A DNA stretch of 40,431 nt from positions 1 through 40,431 of the IMG/VR virus record IMGVR_UViG_3300031857_000465, one strand, 5' to 3'. A model generated the notes under the pieces. It was not told the origin of the DNA and did not search any database. It saw nothing but the letters and a program-made list of their open reading frames with translations. Below are positions 5,130-10,701 of this stretch, in pieces. How positions within the stretch are numbered: the stretch's first letter is position 1; each line of letters opens with the position of its first letter. Source of the stretch: a virus. A program made the position numbers and the translations under genes.

Positions 5130-5188
5130 GTGCTGGGTTGAACTTTTTTGTGTTGCAGTCAACCAGCGTCTTGTCTCGTGATAACATC

Positions 5189-5216
5189 ATTCTACACTAA
5201 GCATCGGCATTGTCAA
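5189..5216 (-). promoter_or_regulatory. Distal tandem early promoter
   Basis: TTGACA, 16 bp with CCGATGC, TAGAAT. Between it and the proximal promoter only a 23-codon frame is possible, so it may make a long leader. Confidence 0.75.
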
Positions 5217-5239
5217 GTATCATACATGAATTTTTTATG

Positions 5240-5283
5240 CTGTCATTTTGGCAGATCGCCCGGCCCCGCTGCCATTTTGGCAG
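5240..5283. repeat. 44-bp double-palindrome element R3
   Basis: CTGTCATTTTGGCAG and CTGCCATTTTGGCAG flanking a CCCGGCCCC core, 24 bp upstream of the promoter at 5189-5216. Confidence 0.9.
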
Positions 5284-5295
5284 ACAGGGTTTGGA

Positions 5296-5667
5296 TCATG
5301 AGAGAAAACCCTCACAACCCAAAGTGGTCAGATCACGCAGCAGATTCTCGGCCGCTTCCGGAGTCTTGAGGGTGATGCTCTGCTTGGCGTTGGGAGAAGC
5401 AGGATGCCACTTGTCGTACTTCCAGCCGCCAACCAGAAAATCCGTCCACTCCTTTGCCTCCTTAAAACCCCAGCCGGCGTGGAGTCGGATAGCCTTGATA
5501 CAAGGAACACGGTTATCAAGAGTCATGCCAGCGGTGATAGTAACCATCCTGTGCTGGTTCACACCCAACGCAACCTCAAAAGCGGCCACAATCCGCTCAT
5601 AGATATCGAGGTGGCAGTTCGTCGCCAGATTCATAGCCTCACGAACCGTCAGTTCCAACTTGATCAT
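5296..5667 (-). CDS. Protein with ribosomal L7/L12 C-terminal-like segment
   Basis: 123 residues, starting at ATG 5665-5667 behind AAAGGGTTTGAAT. Residues around 68-95 (CIKAIRLHAGWGFKEAKEW) resemble the L7/L12 C-terminal helix-turn (I-K-x-I-R-x-x-x-x-x-G-L-K-E-A-K), the part of L12 that contacts translation factors. The similarity is short. The gene may act on translation or simply reuse the fold. It follows 5670-6083 within 2 bp, so the two form an operon. Confidence 0.6.
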   Translation of the reverse strand: MIKLELTVREAMNLATNCHLDIYERIVAAFEVALGVNQHRMVTITAGMTLDNRVPCIKAIRLHAGWGFKEAKEWTDFLVGGWKYDKWHPASPNAKQSITLKTPEAAENLLRDLTTLGCEGFLS

Positions 5668-5669
5668 AT

Positions 5670-6083
5670 TCAAACCCTTTCTTCCAAAATATAAACTTGT
5701 TTGCCGTTAGTTAGTAGAGTAGCGTATTCACTATTATCCCAAATGAACTCGTTATTGTCGCTTTCACGACGCCAGTGCGGATCTCTCAACGGATTGTAGT
5801 ATAATTTCTCAAGATTGTCAACCCCTACTTCATTATTTATTCTAACATCCCTACACTCAACCCACCCCGTAACATCCTTAACGCCAGCCTCATGAACCTT
5901 TTTAGCCTGATTAACCTTATTGATTAATTTGCACCCAATCATCTCTAATTGATAATAGGCAGGATCACAATAGTAAACATCAACCTTCTCTTTTCCTTGT
6001 ACAATCTTGATTTGCCAATGCTTAAAAAACTGACCTTTACCAAGATGGAATCGAACTTCGGCATGTAGTGGTTTCTGTTTCAT
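5670..6083 (-). CDS. Conserved-type phage hypothetical protein (137 aa), leaderless
   Basis: ATG 6081-6083 lies only 6 nt after the -10 box of the promoter at 6090-6118, so the mRNA should begin at or next to the AUG. The sequence (EVRFHLGKGQFFKHWQI..., NQAKKVHEAGVKDVTGWVECRDV...) has the look of a conserved phage protein with paired beta strands and WxxC, but I cannot assign a function. Cotranscribed with 5296-5667. Confidence 0.72.
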   Translation of the reverse strand: MKQKPLHAEVRFHLGKGQFFKHWQIKIVQGKEKVDVYYCDPAYYQLEMIGCKLINKVNQAKKVHEAGVKDVTGWVECRDVRINNEVGVDNLEKLYYNPLRDPHWRRESDNNEFIWDNSEYATLLTNGKQVYILEERV

Positions 6084-6089
6084 GCTTGT

Positions 6090-6118
6090 AGTATATCTTA
6101 TCGGCTAGTGCTTGTCAA
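6090..6118 (-). promoter_or_regulatory. Early promoter for the 6083-5296 operon
   Basis: TTGACA, 17 bp with CCGATAAG, TATACT. Confidence 0.8.
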
Positions 6119-6128
6119 GACCTTTAAT

Positions 6129-6212
6129 CCCCGATGGAGGAGTTGAACCACTTGACAGCCGCCACACATAATATGTCAACTGATTTACAGTCAGTCGTGT
6201 GGAACATCGGGG
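6129..6212 (-). tRNA. tRNA-Tyr-like gene without a normal D arm
   Basis: Acceptor CCCCGATG/CATCGGGG and a perfect anticodon arm ACTGA-CTGTAAA-TCAGT (GTA) are present, with a long variable region closed by TGACA/TGTCA. Only 9 nt (TTCCACACG) separate acceptor and anticodon arm, so no D arm fits. CCACAC there can pair with GTGTGG in the variable region. The T arm is weak. It has its own promoter. Confidence 0.5.
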
Positions 6213-6245
6213 TATTTCGCTTTAGTTATGCGTCTTGTTGTTTCT

Positions 6246-6274
6246 ATTATACCTTATCGACCAAACCTTGTCAA
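6246..6274 (-). promoter_or_regulatory. Consensus promoter for the tRNA-Tyr-like gene
   Basis: TTGACA, 17 bp with CGATAAG, TATAAT. Confidence 0.8.
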
Positions 6275-6289
6275 GACCTTTAAACTTTC

Positions 6290-6328
6290 GCTGACTACAG
6301 CCACACCAGCCAAATCCGAAGGATTGGG
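6290..6328 (-). repeat. UUCG-hairpin intergenic element, copy 1
   Basis: Minus-strand RNA: AATC-CTTCGG-ATT, then GCTG-TAGT-CAGC. It lies 16 bp upstream of the promoter at 6246-6274 and matches 10294-10336. Confidence 0.75.
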
Positions 6329-6395
6329 AAAAACAAATATTTCAAACGCTTTGGTGTCTACTATATAGAGCGTTTACAATTCGGACTAAAAAGAA

Positions 6396-6478
6396 TACCG
6401 CTGGCGAGACTTGAACTCGCAAGCCTATAAGGCGTGACATTTTAAGTGTCATGTGTATGCCAATTCCACCACAGCGGC
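6396..6478 (-). tRNA. tRNA-Leu (TAA)
   Basis: Class II, 83 nt. Acceptor GCCGCTG/CAGCGGT, anticodon arm TGACA-CTTAAAA-TGTCA, variable arm GCCTTATAGGC, T arm GCGAG-TTCAAGT-CTCGC, A73. Confidence 0.93.
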
Positions 6479-6492
6479 ATGGTTGTGTATTA

Positions 6493-6521
6493 AGTATACT
6501 CCTATGATCGGCGTCTGTCAA
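6493..6521 (-). promoter_or_regulatory. Early promoter for tRNA-Leu
   Basis: TTGACA, 17 bp with CCGATC, TATACT. Confidence 0.78.
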
Positions 6522-6543
6522 GAGTATTCTTAAGAAAAAAAGA

Positions 6544-6587
6544 ATGCCATTTTGGCAGATCGGCCGGCCAGCCTGCCATTTTGGCGG
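6544..6587. repeat. 44-bp double-palindrome element R4
   Basis: ATGCCATTTTGGCAG, a GGCCGGCC core, CTGCCATTTTGGCGG. It abuts the stop of 6588-6713 and is 23 bp upstream of the promoter at 6493-6521. Confidence 0.9.
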
Positions 6588-6713
6588 TTAATCGTTTCCG
6601 ATATACCACCAGTGGCATTGCTGGCAAAATAACCAGATTAAACCATTATCATCATATTTCCATACTAGCACATCACAAGCGCCACATGGACAAATATCAC
6701 TAAGAGTTTTCAT
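6588..6713 (-). CDS. Small zinc-ribbon-like protein (41 aa)
   Basis: ATG 6711-6713, overlapping the end of 6700-6873 by 14 nt. The product MKTLSDICPCGACDVLVW...LFCQQCHWWYIGND has C-x-C-x-x-C and C-x-x-C-H groups about 20 residues apart, as in a zinc ribbon. Ribosome site is weak, so it probably depends on coupling with the preceding gene. Its stop touches element R4. Confidence 0.6.
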   Translation of the reverse strand: MKTLSDICPCGACDVLVWKYDDNGLIWLFCQQCHWWYIGND

Positions 6714-6873
6714 ATACTAATTTCACATACTTATCCACAAGTTCACTAGCACTAATTTTATGAGTAGAGATTAATTCTTTAGTTCTCTCTATATTATTCT
6801 TATTCATGGCACTCATACGAGAGTTAAAAAAGTTAATCACATAAATCAACGCCTTATCTTTATTGTCAATCAT
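6700..6873 (-). CDS. Small hypothetical protein (57 aa)
   Basis: ATG 6871-6873 overlaps the stop of 6870-7109 as ATGA, a coupled start. The product (MIDNKDKALIYVINFFNSR...) is helical and lysine-rich with a possible hydrophobic face. A longer frame upstream on this strand overlaps the previous gene and is not used. Function unknown. Confidence 0.68.
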   Translation of the reverse strand: MIDNKDKALIYVINFFNSRMSAMNKNNIERTKELISTHKISASELVDKYVKLVYENS

Positions 6874-7109
6874 GATGGATAATCCTTTGGGTAATCTTTC
6901 TCTGGTTTTGCTGGTCTGTAAGGTTGCCAATACGGGGCATCCATACGATCCACAACGCCGGGAGCCTCGTCGCATAAAATAATATGAGGACTTACAGGAT
7001 CATTTGGAGAATAATGGTATATACCAACCCACACACCAATATATTTTCCATAATACCAAATCTTTTGCCCGTCTTCTGGTTGACGATCAAAAAAACTAAT
7101 CCATTCCAT
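6870..7109 (-). CDS. DUF551-like small protein (79 aa)
   Basis: ATG 7107-7109 behind AAAGGAATAGGT. It starts MEWISFFDRQPEDGQKIWYY and ends ...APYWQPYRPAKPEKD, the W-I-x-x-x-D-x-x-P-x-x-G-Q...W-x-P layout of DUF551-type phage proteins, which have no known function. It is cotranscribed with 6700-6873 and 6588-6713. Confidence 0.72.
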   Translation of the reverse strand: MEWISFFDRQPEDGQKIWYYGKYIGVWVGIYHYSPNDPVSPHIILCDEAPGVVDRMDAPYWQPYRPAKPEKDYPKDYPS

Positions 7110-7154
7110 ACCTATTCCTTTTGCAGATAATACTCTGGCATAATAGAACCATTT

Positions 7155-7337
7155 TTAGGACACACTACCAGTTTTGGCTTCCTCAATCTTTTCCAAAACT
7201 CTATTTTGCATCTTTACAAACTGAGCATGACTACCCCCCCAATTACCCCATGAAACACCAGAGTCAATATGTTCATGAACAACACTCAGAAGATAATCAA
7301 GTTCAGTCTTAGTCAGTTCAAGAGTTTCAGTTTTCAT
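7155..7337 (-). CDS. Small hypothetical protein (60 aa)
   Basis: ATG 7335-7337 with only a weak AAGAAA ribosome site. The product (MKTETLELTKTELDYLLSVVHEHIDSG...) is helical and acidic, with a tryptophan/glycine-rich centre (SWGNWGGSH) and a C-terminal helix KMQNRVLEKIEEA. It could pair with another small protein. No family recognised. Confidence 0.65.
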   Translation of the reverse strand: MKTETLELTKTELDYLLSVVHEHIDSGVSWGNWGGSHAQFVKMQNRVLEKIEEAKTGSVS

Positions 7338-7397
7338 TGTTATTTCTTATAAGGATTTAGACCAATCTCATTACATTAGGTTGTCCATAATGCCAGT

Positions 7398-7625
7398 TCA
7401 TTTCGTCCTAGCAATAATTAAGCACTTTGTACCAGTTTTCTCATCTGTAAACTCCACGCACTCATGAGGCCCATAATACCAAGCCCCTTCACCGCGTTGG
7501 ACATCAAATACAATATCATTATTGTCCAATCTAATATCATTATACCCACCCTCATACCCAAGAGTCAATACCCTCATATCGCCCGGATAATTCTTCAACA
7601 TCTCAATAAGTTCATTAACGGTCAT
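7398..7625 (-). CDS. Hypothetical phage protein (75 aa)
   Basis: ATG 7623-7625 behind AGGTGGA; the upstream GTG is less likely. It opens MTVNELIEMLKNYPGDMRVL, a pattern (x-V-x-x-L-I-x-x-L-x-x-Y-P-x-D-x-x-V) I recognise in many small phage and mobile-element proteins of unknown function, followed by GYEGGYNDI. The start overlaps the stop of 7625-7741 (TAATG). Confidence 0.75.
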   Translation of the reverse strand: MTVNELIEMLKNYPGDMRVLTLGYEGGYNDIRLDNNDIVFDVQRGEGAWYYGPHECVEFTDEKTGTKCLIIARTK

Positions 7626-7741
7626 TATTTCCACCTAAAACTAAATTTAGTAGCCTCGTTATCACAAATAAAAGTAAAGTATGCCAAAAAGAACATGGTT
7701 AAAGATGGGAAAAACAGAATTATTTTACGAAATACTCTCAT
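7625..7741 (-). CDS. Single-span membrane microprotein (38 aa)
   Basis: ATG 7739-7741 behind GAGAAAAAAA. The product has a basic N-terminus (MRVFRK) and one hydrophobic span (IILFFPSLTMFFLAYFTFI), probably N-in. It ends with TAA overlapping the next start. The chain of overlaps 7725-7829, 7625-7741, 7398-7625 argues for translation as a coupled set. Confidence 0.6.
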   Translation of the reverse strand: MRVFRKIILFFPSLTMFFLAYFTFICDNEATKFSFRWK

Positions 7742-7829
7742 TTTTTTTCTCTAAGACTTTTTCCACAATCTTCATCATCTCTTGAAACTTTGGATCAAGA
7801 AACTCATCCAGAAACTCTTGCAGTGTCAT
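7725..7829 (-). CDS. Helical microprotein (34 aa)
   Basis: ATG 7827-7829 without an obvious ribosome site, 12 nt after the stop of 7842-8042. The product MTLQEFLDEFLDPKFQEMMK... is a single amphipathic acidic helix. It overlaps 7625-7741 by 17 nt. Existence is supported by the overlap chain, not by homology. Confidence 0.45.
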   Translation of the reverse strand: MTLQEFLDEFLDPKFQEMMKIVEKVLEKKNESIS

Positions 7830-7841
7830 TTCAGTATTCTA

Positions 7842-8042
7842 TCATTCCTGACCGGCTATGTCAATATCTTTTATCGGAAACCAGCCACTCCAACCATCAG
7901 TCAAATTTTTCATCAAAATAGCATCTTCGCCCGGCCAGCAAGGAACACTCTTAGCATCCTGCTCAACCTTCCAAAGACCCGGATGACGTTTCAGCCGTTC
8001 TTTTGTCCACTTTCGTGCGTTTTGTTTTGGTATGATTTTCAT
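7842..8042 (-). CDS. Hypothetical protein (66 aa), leaderless
   Basis: ATG 8040-8042 lies 6 nt after the -10 box (TAGAAT) of the promoter at 8049-8076, the same geometry as at 6083. The product has a basic N-terminal half (MKIIPKQNARKWTKERLKRH) and a central VPCWPGEDAILMKNL segment resembling short phage beta-barrel-type proteins. Function unknown. Confidence 0.68.
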   Translation of the reverse strand: MKIIPKQNARKWTKERLKRHPGLWKVEQDAKSVPCWPGEDAILMKNLTDGWSGWFPIKDIDIAGQE

Positions 8043-8048
8043 AAAACT

Positions 8049-8076
8049 ATTCTACCATTCTTTATCATCAAGTCAA
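8049..8076 (-). promoter_or_regulatory. Early promoter for 7842-8042
   Basis: TTGACT, 16 bp, TAGAAT. Confidence 0.7.
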
Positions 8077-8668
8077 GTACCGACCGCCGATAGTTTTACG
8101 AACAGCCTCTCGGTACTGATCCGTTCAACCTCAAGGTTTTACCTTATCTAAGGGAAACTATCAGCAGATTTGTAACCAGCGAATCTTTTACGCCCCGATT
8201 CTATGAAAACCGTCCACGGAAATCCTCCCTGCAAATAAGGTGGTATTGCGCATATAACCCTATTTGGTCTGGCTCTTAGAAACGGTTACTGGTTGTATTG
8301 TATATGGCAACGTTTTTAGCCTATCACAAAGGATGGGAAGGGCGAACGTTTTTAATCCTAACCTATTATCTAGGAACCATAATATTGTTTATGGGTGTCA
8401 CCTATTTCTACTCCTGCTTTCGCAGTTTGGGAGGCCGCGTGGAAGGTTCGTCACCGGTAACTCCCCTTCGCTCCGCTGTGCTTTGCCTCGTCATACGGAA
8501 AACCGTCACCCATAAAGTATTGGTCGTGGTGAGGACGCCATCCCCCATAGATTGGTACTTCTATCCAACGTATAACCCCGTTGGCAACTCCCCCAGTCTT
8601 TCAGAGAAAGTTTATCGAAATAGGTTATCCCAATCTAGTCCCGCCGCATGGACCCACGAAAGTTTGTG
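8077..8668 (-). ncRNA. Candidate large structured non-coding RNA (about 590 nt)
   Basis: No minus-strand ORF is credible here, yet a promoter at 8674-8701 reads into it. The minus-strand RNA contains many clean helices. These include CCAACG/CGTTGG (8565-8584), CTGC-GAAA-GCAG (8414-8425), CCATAA/TTATGG (8377-8394) and AAGGT/ACCTT (8133-8145). A 10-bp long-range stem CTGATAGTTT/AAACTATCGG joins 8155-8164 to 8087-8096. At the 3' end GAACGG/CTGTTC (8121-8126 with 8100-8105) interlocks with GTACCGA/TCGGTAC (8110-8116 with 8077-8083) as a possible pseudoknot. Size, tRNA-rich phage context and density of helices recall the large ornate RNAs such as GOLLD and ROOL. I cannot assign it to a known class. 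Confidence 0.6.
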
Positions 8669-8673
8669 TCACC

Positions 8674-8701
8674 AATATAGCATACGTTCTCGACTTGTCA
8701 A
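8674..8701 (-). promoter_or_regulatory. Promoter for the candidate RNA at 8077-8668
   Basis: TTGACA, 16 bp, TATATT. Start of transcription expected near 8667. Confidence 0.72.
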
Positions 8702-8745
8702 GCGTATAACACCGAATGAATCGGATTTTTGTTGGTGACTCTATC

Positions 8746-8773
8746 ATTCTACACTCTAGTATCGGCTTGTCAA
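8746..8773 (-). promoter_or_regulatory. Distal tandem early promoter
   Basis: TTGACA, 16 bp beginning AGCCGATA, TAGAAT. It reads through the promoter at 8674 into the candidate RNA; no clear gene lies between. Confidence 0.78.
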
Positions 8774-8797
8774 GAGACAAAATCCACAAGAAATTTC

Positions 8798-8841
8798 CTG
8801 CCATTATGGCAGATCGGCCGGCCCGCCTGCCGTTTTGGCAG
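8798..8841. repeat. 44-bp double-palindrome element R5
   Basis: CTGCCATTATGGCAG, a GGCCGGCC core, CTGCCGTTTTGGCAG, 25 bp upstream of the promoter at 8746-8773. Confidence 0.92.
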
Positions 8842-8851
8842 AAACTCCATC

Positions 8852-8882
8852 AGCCCGCCCTAGGGGTTTCCTAGGACGGGCT
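8852..8882 (-). terminator. Strong GC-rich hairpin after 8900-9310
   Basis: AGCCCGCCCTAGG pairs with CCTAGGACGGGCT (one mismatch, 5-nt loop), 18 bp past the stop of 8900-9310. There is no U-run, so termination would be Rho-assisted, or the hairpin protects the mRNA 3' end. Confidence 0.55.
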
Positions 8883-8899
8883 TGCGATGGAACATCTTT

Positions 8900-9310
8900 T
8901 CAGGACAGCAGTTCAGCCAGCCCTGTTCGGAAGGCTACCCCACCAAGGAGTGGCCGACGAACATTGCGGGTGCGTTCAGCGTAAAAGTTCCTAATCTTAC
9001 CATCTGGCGTTTGGGCCGTCACCATATGGCGGCTACGCTCAAAGTTAGGATCATACCTACGATACCTACTCACCGCATTCAGTCTAGCCAGATAATCAGC
9101 GGAAAACTCATGAACATCCAGCACCTTAGCCATAAATCGCTCAGGATCACCCGTCACGGGCTGAATATACTCAAAGTTGTATACTCGACCAACCCGTGCA
9201 TTGGTCAGACTATCCTTAACGCCACCATACACATGAAAACCAGCAAACGACAGAAGACCAGCAACCAATACCACAGCAGCAATAGCACCAATAATCACTT
9301 CATTCATCAT
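8900..9310 (-). CDS. Membrane-anchored hypothetical protein (136 aa)
   Basis: ATG 9308-9310 behind AAAGGGTTTC; a second ATG follows directly. Residues 4-24 (EVIIGAIAAVVLVAGLLSF) form a membrane anchor. The rest is soluble and rich in Arg and Tyr (RVYNFEYIQPVTGDPERFMAKV..., HMVTAQTPDGKIRNFYAER...), with a beta-barrel-like pattern. Monocistronic behind the promoter at 9343-9370. No family recognised. Confidence 0.7.
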   Translation of the reverse strand: MMNEVIIGAIAAVVLVAGLLSFAGFHVYGGVKDSLTNARVGRVYNFEYIQPVTGDPERFMAKVLDVHEFSADYLARLNAVSRYRRYDPNFERSRHMVTAQTPDGKIRNFYAERTRNVRRPLLGGVAFRTGLAELLS

Positions 9311-9342
9311 GAAACCCTTTCGTTTTGAAAAACCTTTTCCAT

Positions 9343-9370
9343 AGTCTAACCCATGATCGTCAAAAGTCAA
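9343..9370 (-). promoter_or_regulatory. Early promoter for 8900-9310
   Basis: TTGACT, 16 bp with CGATC, TAGACT. Confidence 0.65.
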
Positions 9371-9372
9371 GC

Positions 9373-9612
9373 CTACACTTCAACAAAATCCTGAACCCAA
9401 TCCCGATTCACGCTTTCACGGTCGATGCCAGAATCATTCCAAGCCACACCATCGGGCGTTTGATATCCAATCTCACCACCCAAATCTTTCATACAATCCA
9501 CAAACTCATCATAGGATACGCACTGGCGAGCCAGATTATACAGACCCTCATCGTTATTGATCCACAGCACAACATTCCACGTTTCGTAATTCTTGAAGCC
9601 GTTGTAGGTCAT
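9373..9612 (-). CDS. DUF7249-like phage protein (79 aa)
   Basis: ATG 9610-9612 behind AAAGGAAAAGAAC. The N-terminus MTYNGFKNYETWNVVLWIN is the NYETWNVxLWI signature of a widespread family of small phage and plasmid proteins (I recall DUF7249) with unknown function. The remaining sequence is acidic with an ARQC...YDEFVDCM helix. It is the single gene behind the promoter at 9637-9665. Confidence 0.8.
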   Translation of the reverse strand: MTYNGFKNYETWNVVLWINNDEGLYNLARQCVSYDEFVDCMKDLGGEIGYQTPDGVAWNDSGIDRESVNRDWVQDFVEV

Positions 9613-9636
9613 GTTCTTTTCCTTTCGTGTTTGCTG

Positions 9637-9665
9637 ATTCTACACTAGATATCGGCAGTTGTCAA
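9637..9665 (-). promoter_or_regulatory. Early promoter for 9373-9612
   Basis: TTGACA, 17 bp with GCCGATATC, TAGAAT. Confidence 0.8.
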
Positions 9666-9688
9666 GCAATACTTAAAAATTTTTTTGA

Positions 9689-9732
9689 CTGCCATTTTGG
9701 CATGTTGGCCGGCCGAGCTGCCTTATTGGCAG
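9689..9732. repeat. 44-bp double-palindrome element R6
   Basis: CTGCCATTTTGGCAT, a GGCCGGCC core, CTGCCTTATTGGCAG. The second palindrome supplies the last codons and TAA stop of 9723-10010. Confidence 0.88.
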
Positions 9733-10010
9733 CATTTCCAGTGACATCCTCGGCATGAGGCCACCTTAACAGTATGAATTCCTTCCTGTTCACTAGTATA
9801 CATAACTTCAACAATTTTCAATTCGGGATCATTATATGAAACCCCACTAGGTTCCTGTTCAAATTCTACCTTCGGCGGCTCCATTGGCTTTTCGTTCAAA
9901 AACTCTGCGGGAGTATCATGCTTAATGCTGGTATTAGCATAAAAAGCACAAAAACAACCAACCACAAACACGCAAGCAAGAAAAACGATTTCCTTAGTCG
10001 TCAATTTCAT
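9723..10010 (-). CDS. Membrane-anchored protein with Cys-rich C-terminus (95 aa)
   Basis: ATG 10008-10010 behind AAGGATAATAGTA, overlapping 9994-10110 by 17 nt. One N-terminal span (IVFLACVFVVGCFCAFY), a proline/glutamate-rich middle, and a C-terminal CRGCHWKCC group that could bind metal. The last residues are encoded by repeat element R6, so element insertion may have shaped this terminus. Function unknown. Confidence 0.65.
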   Translation of the reverse strand: MKLTTKEIVFLACVFVVGCFCAFYANTSIKHDTPAEFLNEKPMEPPKVEFEQEPSGVSYNDPELKIVEVMYTSEQEGIHTVKVASCRGCHWKCCQ

Positions 10011-10110
10011 TACTATTATCCTTAGTGGAAAAAACCAGATCGGCCACACTATAGCACAACAATAAGGCTACAATAAAACCACACACAAAATTATAGGGGT
10101 CAAAATTCAT
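9994..10110 (-). CDS. Membrane microprotein (38 aa)
   Basis: ATG 10108-10110 behind AAGGAATTCAAGG. The product MNFDPYNFVCGFIVALLLCY... has one hydrophobic span and an acidic tail (NSNEIDD). It is the middle of three overlapping or adjacent small membrane genes behind the promoter at 10243-10270. Confidence 0.62.
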   Translation of the reverse strand: MNFDPYNFVCGFIVALLLCYSVADLVFSTKDNSNEIDD

Positions 10111-10131
10111 CCTTGAATTCCTTTTATTTAT

Positions 10132-10221
10132 TCAATCATTAAGATCAGCAGCCACCCCAATAATACCCACAATAAACCCACAAAAAATGACCAAGATCAA
10201 AAGCCCAGCAAGATGACCCAT
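10132..10221 (-). CDS. Membrane microprotein (29 aa)
   Basis: ATG 10219-10221 behind a strong GGAGGTTGTT. The product MGHLAGLLILVIFCGFIVG... is almost entirely one hydrophobic helix with a short acidic end (ADLND). First gene of the three-gene membrane set. Confidence 0.6.
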   Translation of the reverse strand: MGHLAGLLILVIFCGFIVGIIGVAADLND

Positions 10222-10242
10222 AACAACCTCCATTTCTGCACC

Positions 10243-10270
10243 ATTCTACCTTTATCTATCGGCTTGTCAA
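10243..10270 (-). promoter_or_regulatory. Early promoter for the small membrane-gene operon
   Basis: TTGACA, 16 bp beginning AGCCGATA, TAGAAT. Confidence 0.8.
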
Positions 10271-10293
10271 CGTTTCAAACTTTAGTATTTTTG

Positions 10294-10336
10294 GCTGACT
10301 ACAGCCACCCCAGCCGAACCCGAAGGGTTAGGTGGG
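10294..10336 (-). repeat. UUCG-hairpin intergenic element, copy 2
   Basis: Minus-strand RNA: AACC-CTTCGG-GTT, outer CCACC/GGTGG, then GGCTG-TAGT-CAGCC. The stem bases differ from copy 1 but remain paired. It overlaps the stop of 10328-10645. Confidence 0.75.
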
Positions 10337-10645
10337 ACAACCCACCACCATCCCATCCATAAAAGGATATTCCTTATCGTTAATCTTCACGAACCATTCA
10401 AAATTCCGCTGGTACACTCGACGCGGGCTATACTGGTTAATTCTATCCTTAGTGGTTAGCGTTTGCCAGCCCCCACTATTGAGGGTGTAGGTATTGTCAG
10501 GATGAATCTGTACAACATAGGTACTGTGAAGCATAATTCCCACACTACCATTCGGCAGAATTTCAGCATAGGTATTGTTGCCAACCTTGCGACGATCAGC
10601 GTTCCTCTTGCCACGAACCATCTTAATTGCTTCGGCGTGATTCAT
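10328..10645 (-). CDS. Conserved-type phage hypothetical protein (105 aa)
   Basis: ATG 10643-10645 behind AAGGGAAAAGACA. The opening (MNHAEAIKMVRGKRNADRRKVGNNTYAEILPNG split around a helix then strands) followed by VGIMLHSTYVVQIHPDNTY is a beta-rich layout I have seen in small phage proteins; no role is established. Its 3' end runs into the UUCG-hairpin element. Monocistronic behind 10673-10701. Confidence 0.72.
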   Translation of the reverse strand: MNHAEAIKMVRGKRNADRRKVGNNTYAEILPNGSVGIMLHSTYVVQIHPDNTYTLNSGGWQTLTTKDRINQYSPRRVYQRNFEWFVKINDKEYPFMDGMVVGCPT

Positions 10646-10672
10646 TGTCTTTTCCCTTAGTGGTATAGTGTA

Positions 10673-10701
10673 AGTCTACTCTACTTATCGACACTTGTCA
10701 A
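10673..10701 (-). promoter_or_regulatory. Early promoter for 10328-10645
   Basis: TTGACA, 17 bp with CGATAAG, TAGACT. It overlaps the last codons of 10698-10922. Confidence 0.75.

Noticed and set aside
7339-7397. 14-codon frame MNWHYGQPNVMRLV between 7398-7625 and 7155-7337
   Set aside because: It has AGGACGAA before the ATG at poor spacing and is too short to support; a leader peptide is possible but unproven.
8077-8668. RNase P RNA, tmRNA or group I/II intron
   Set aside because: I did not see the RNase P P4 consensus, a tRNA-like 3' end with a tag reading frame, or intron core or domain V signatures.
8298-8738. 146-codon rightward ORF over the candidate RNA
   Set aside because: No ribosome site, opposite to all neighbours, and crosses two leftward promoters; composition is that of an antisense shadow of structured RNA.
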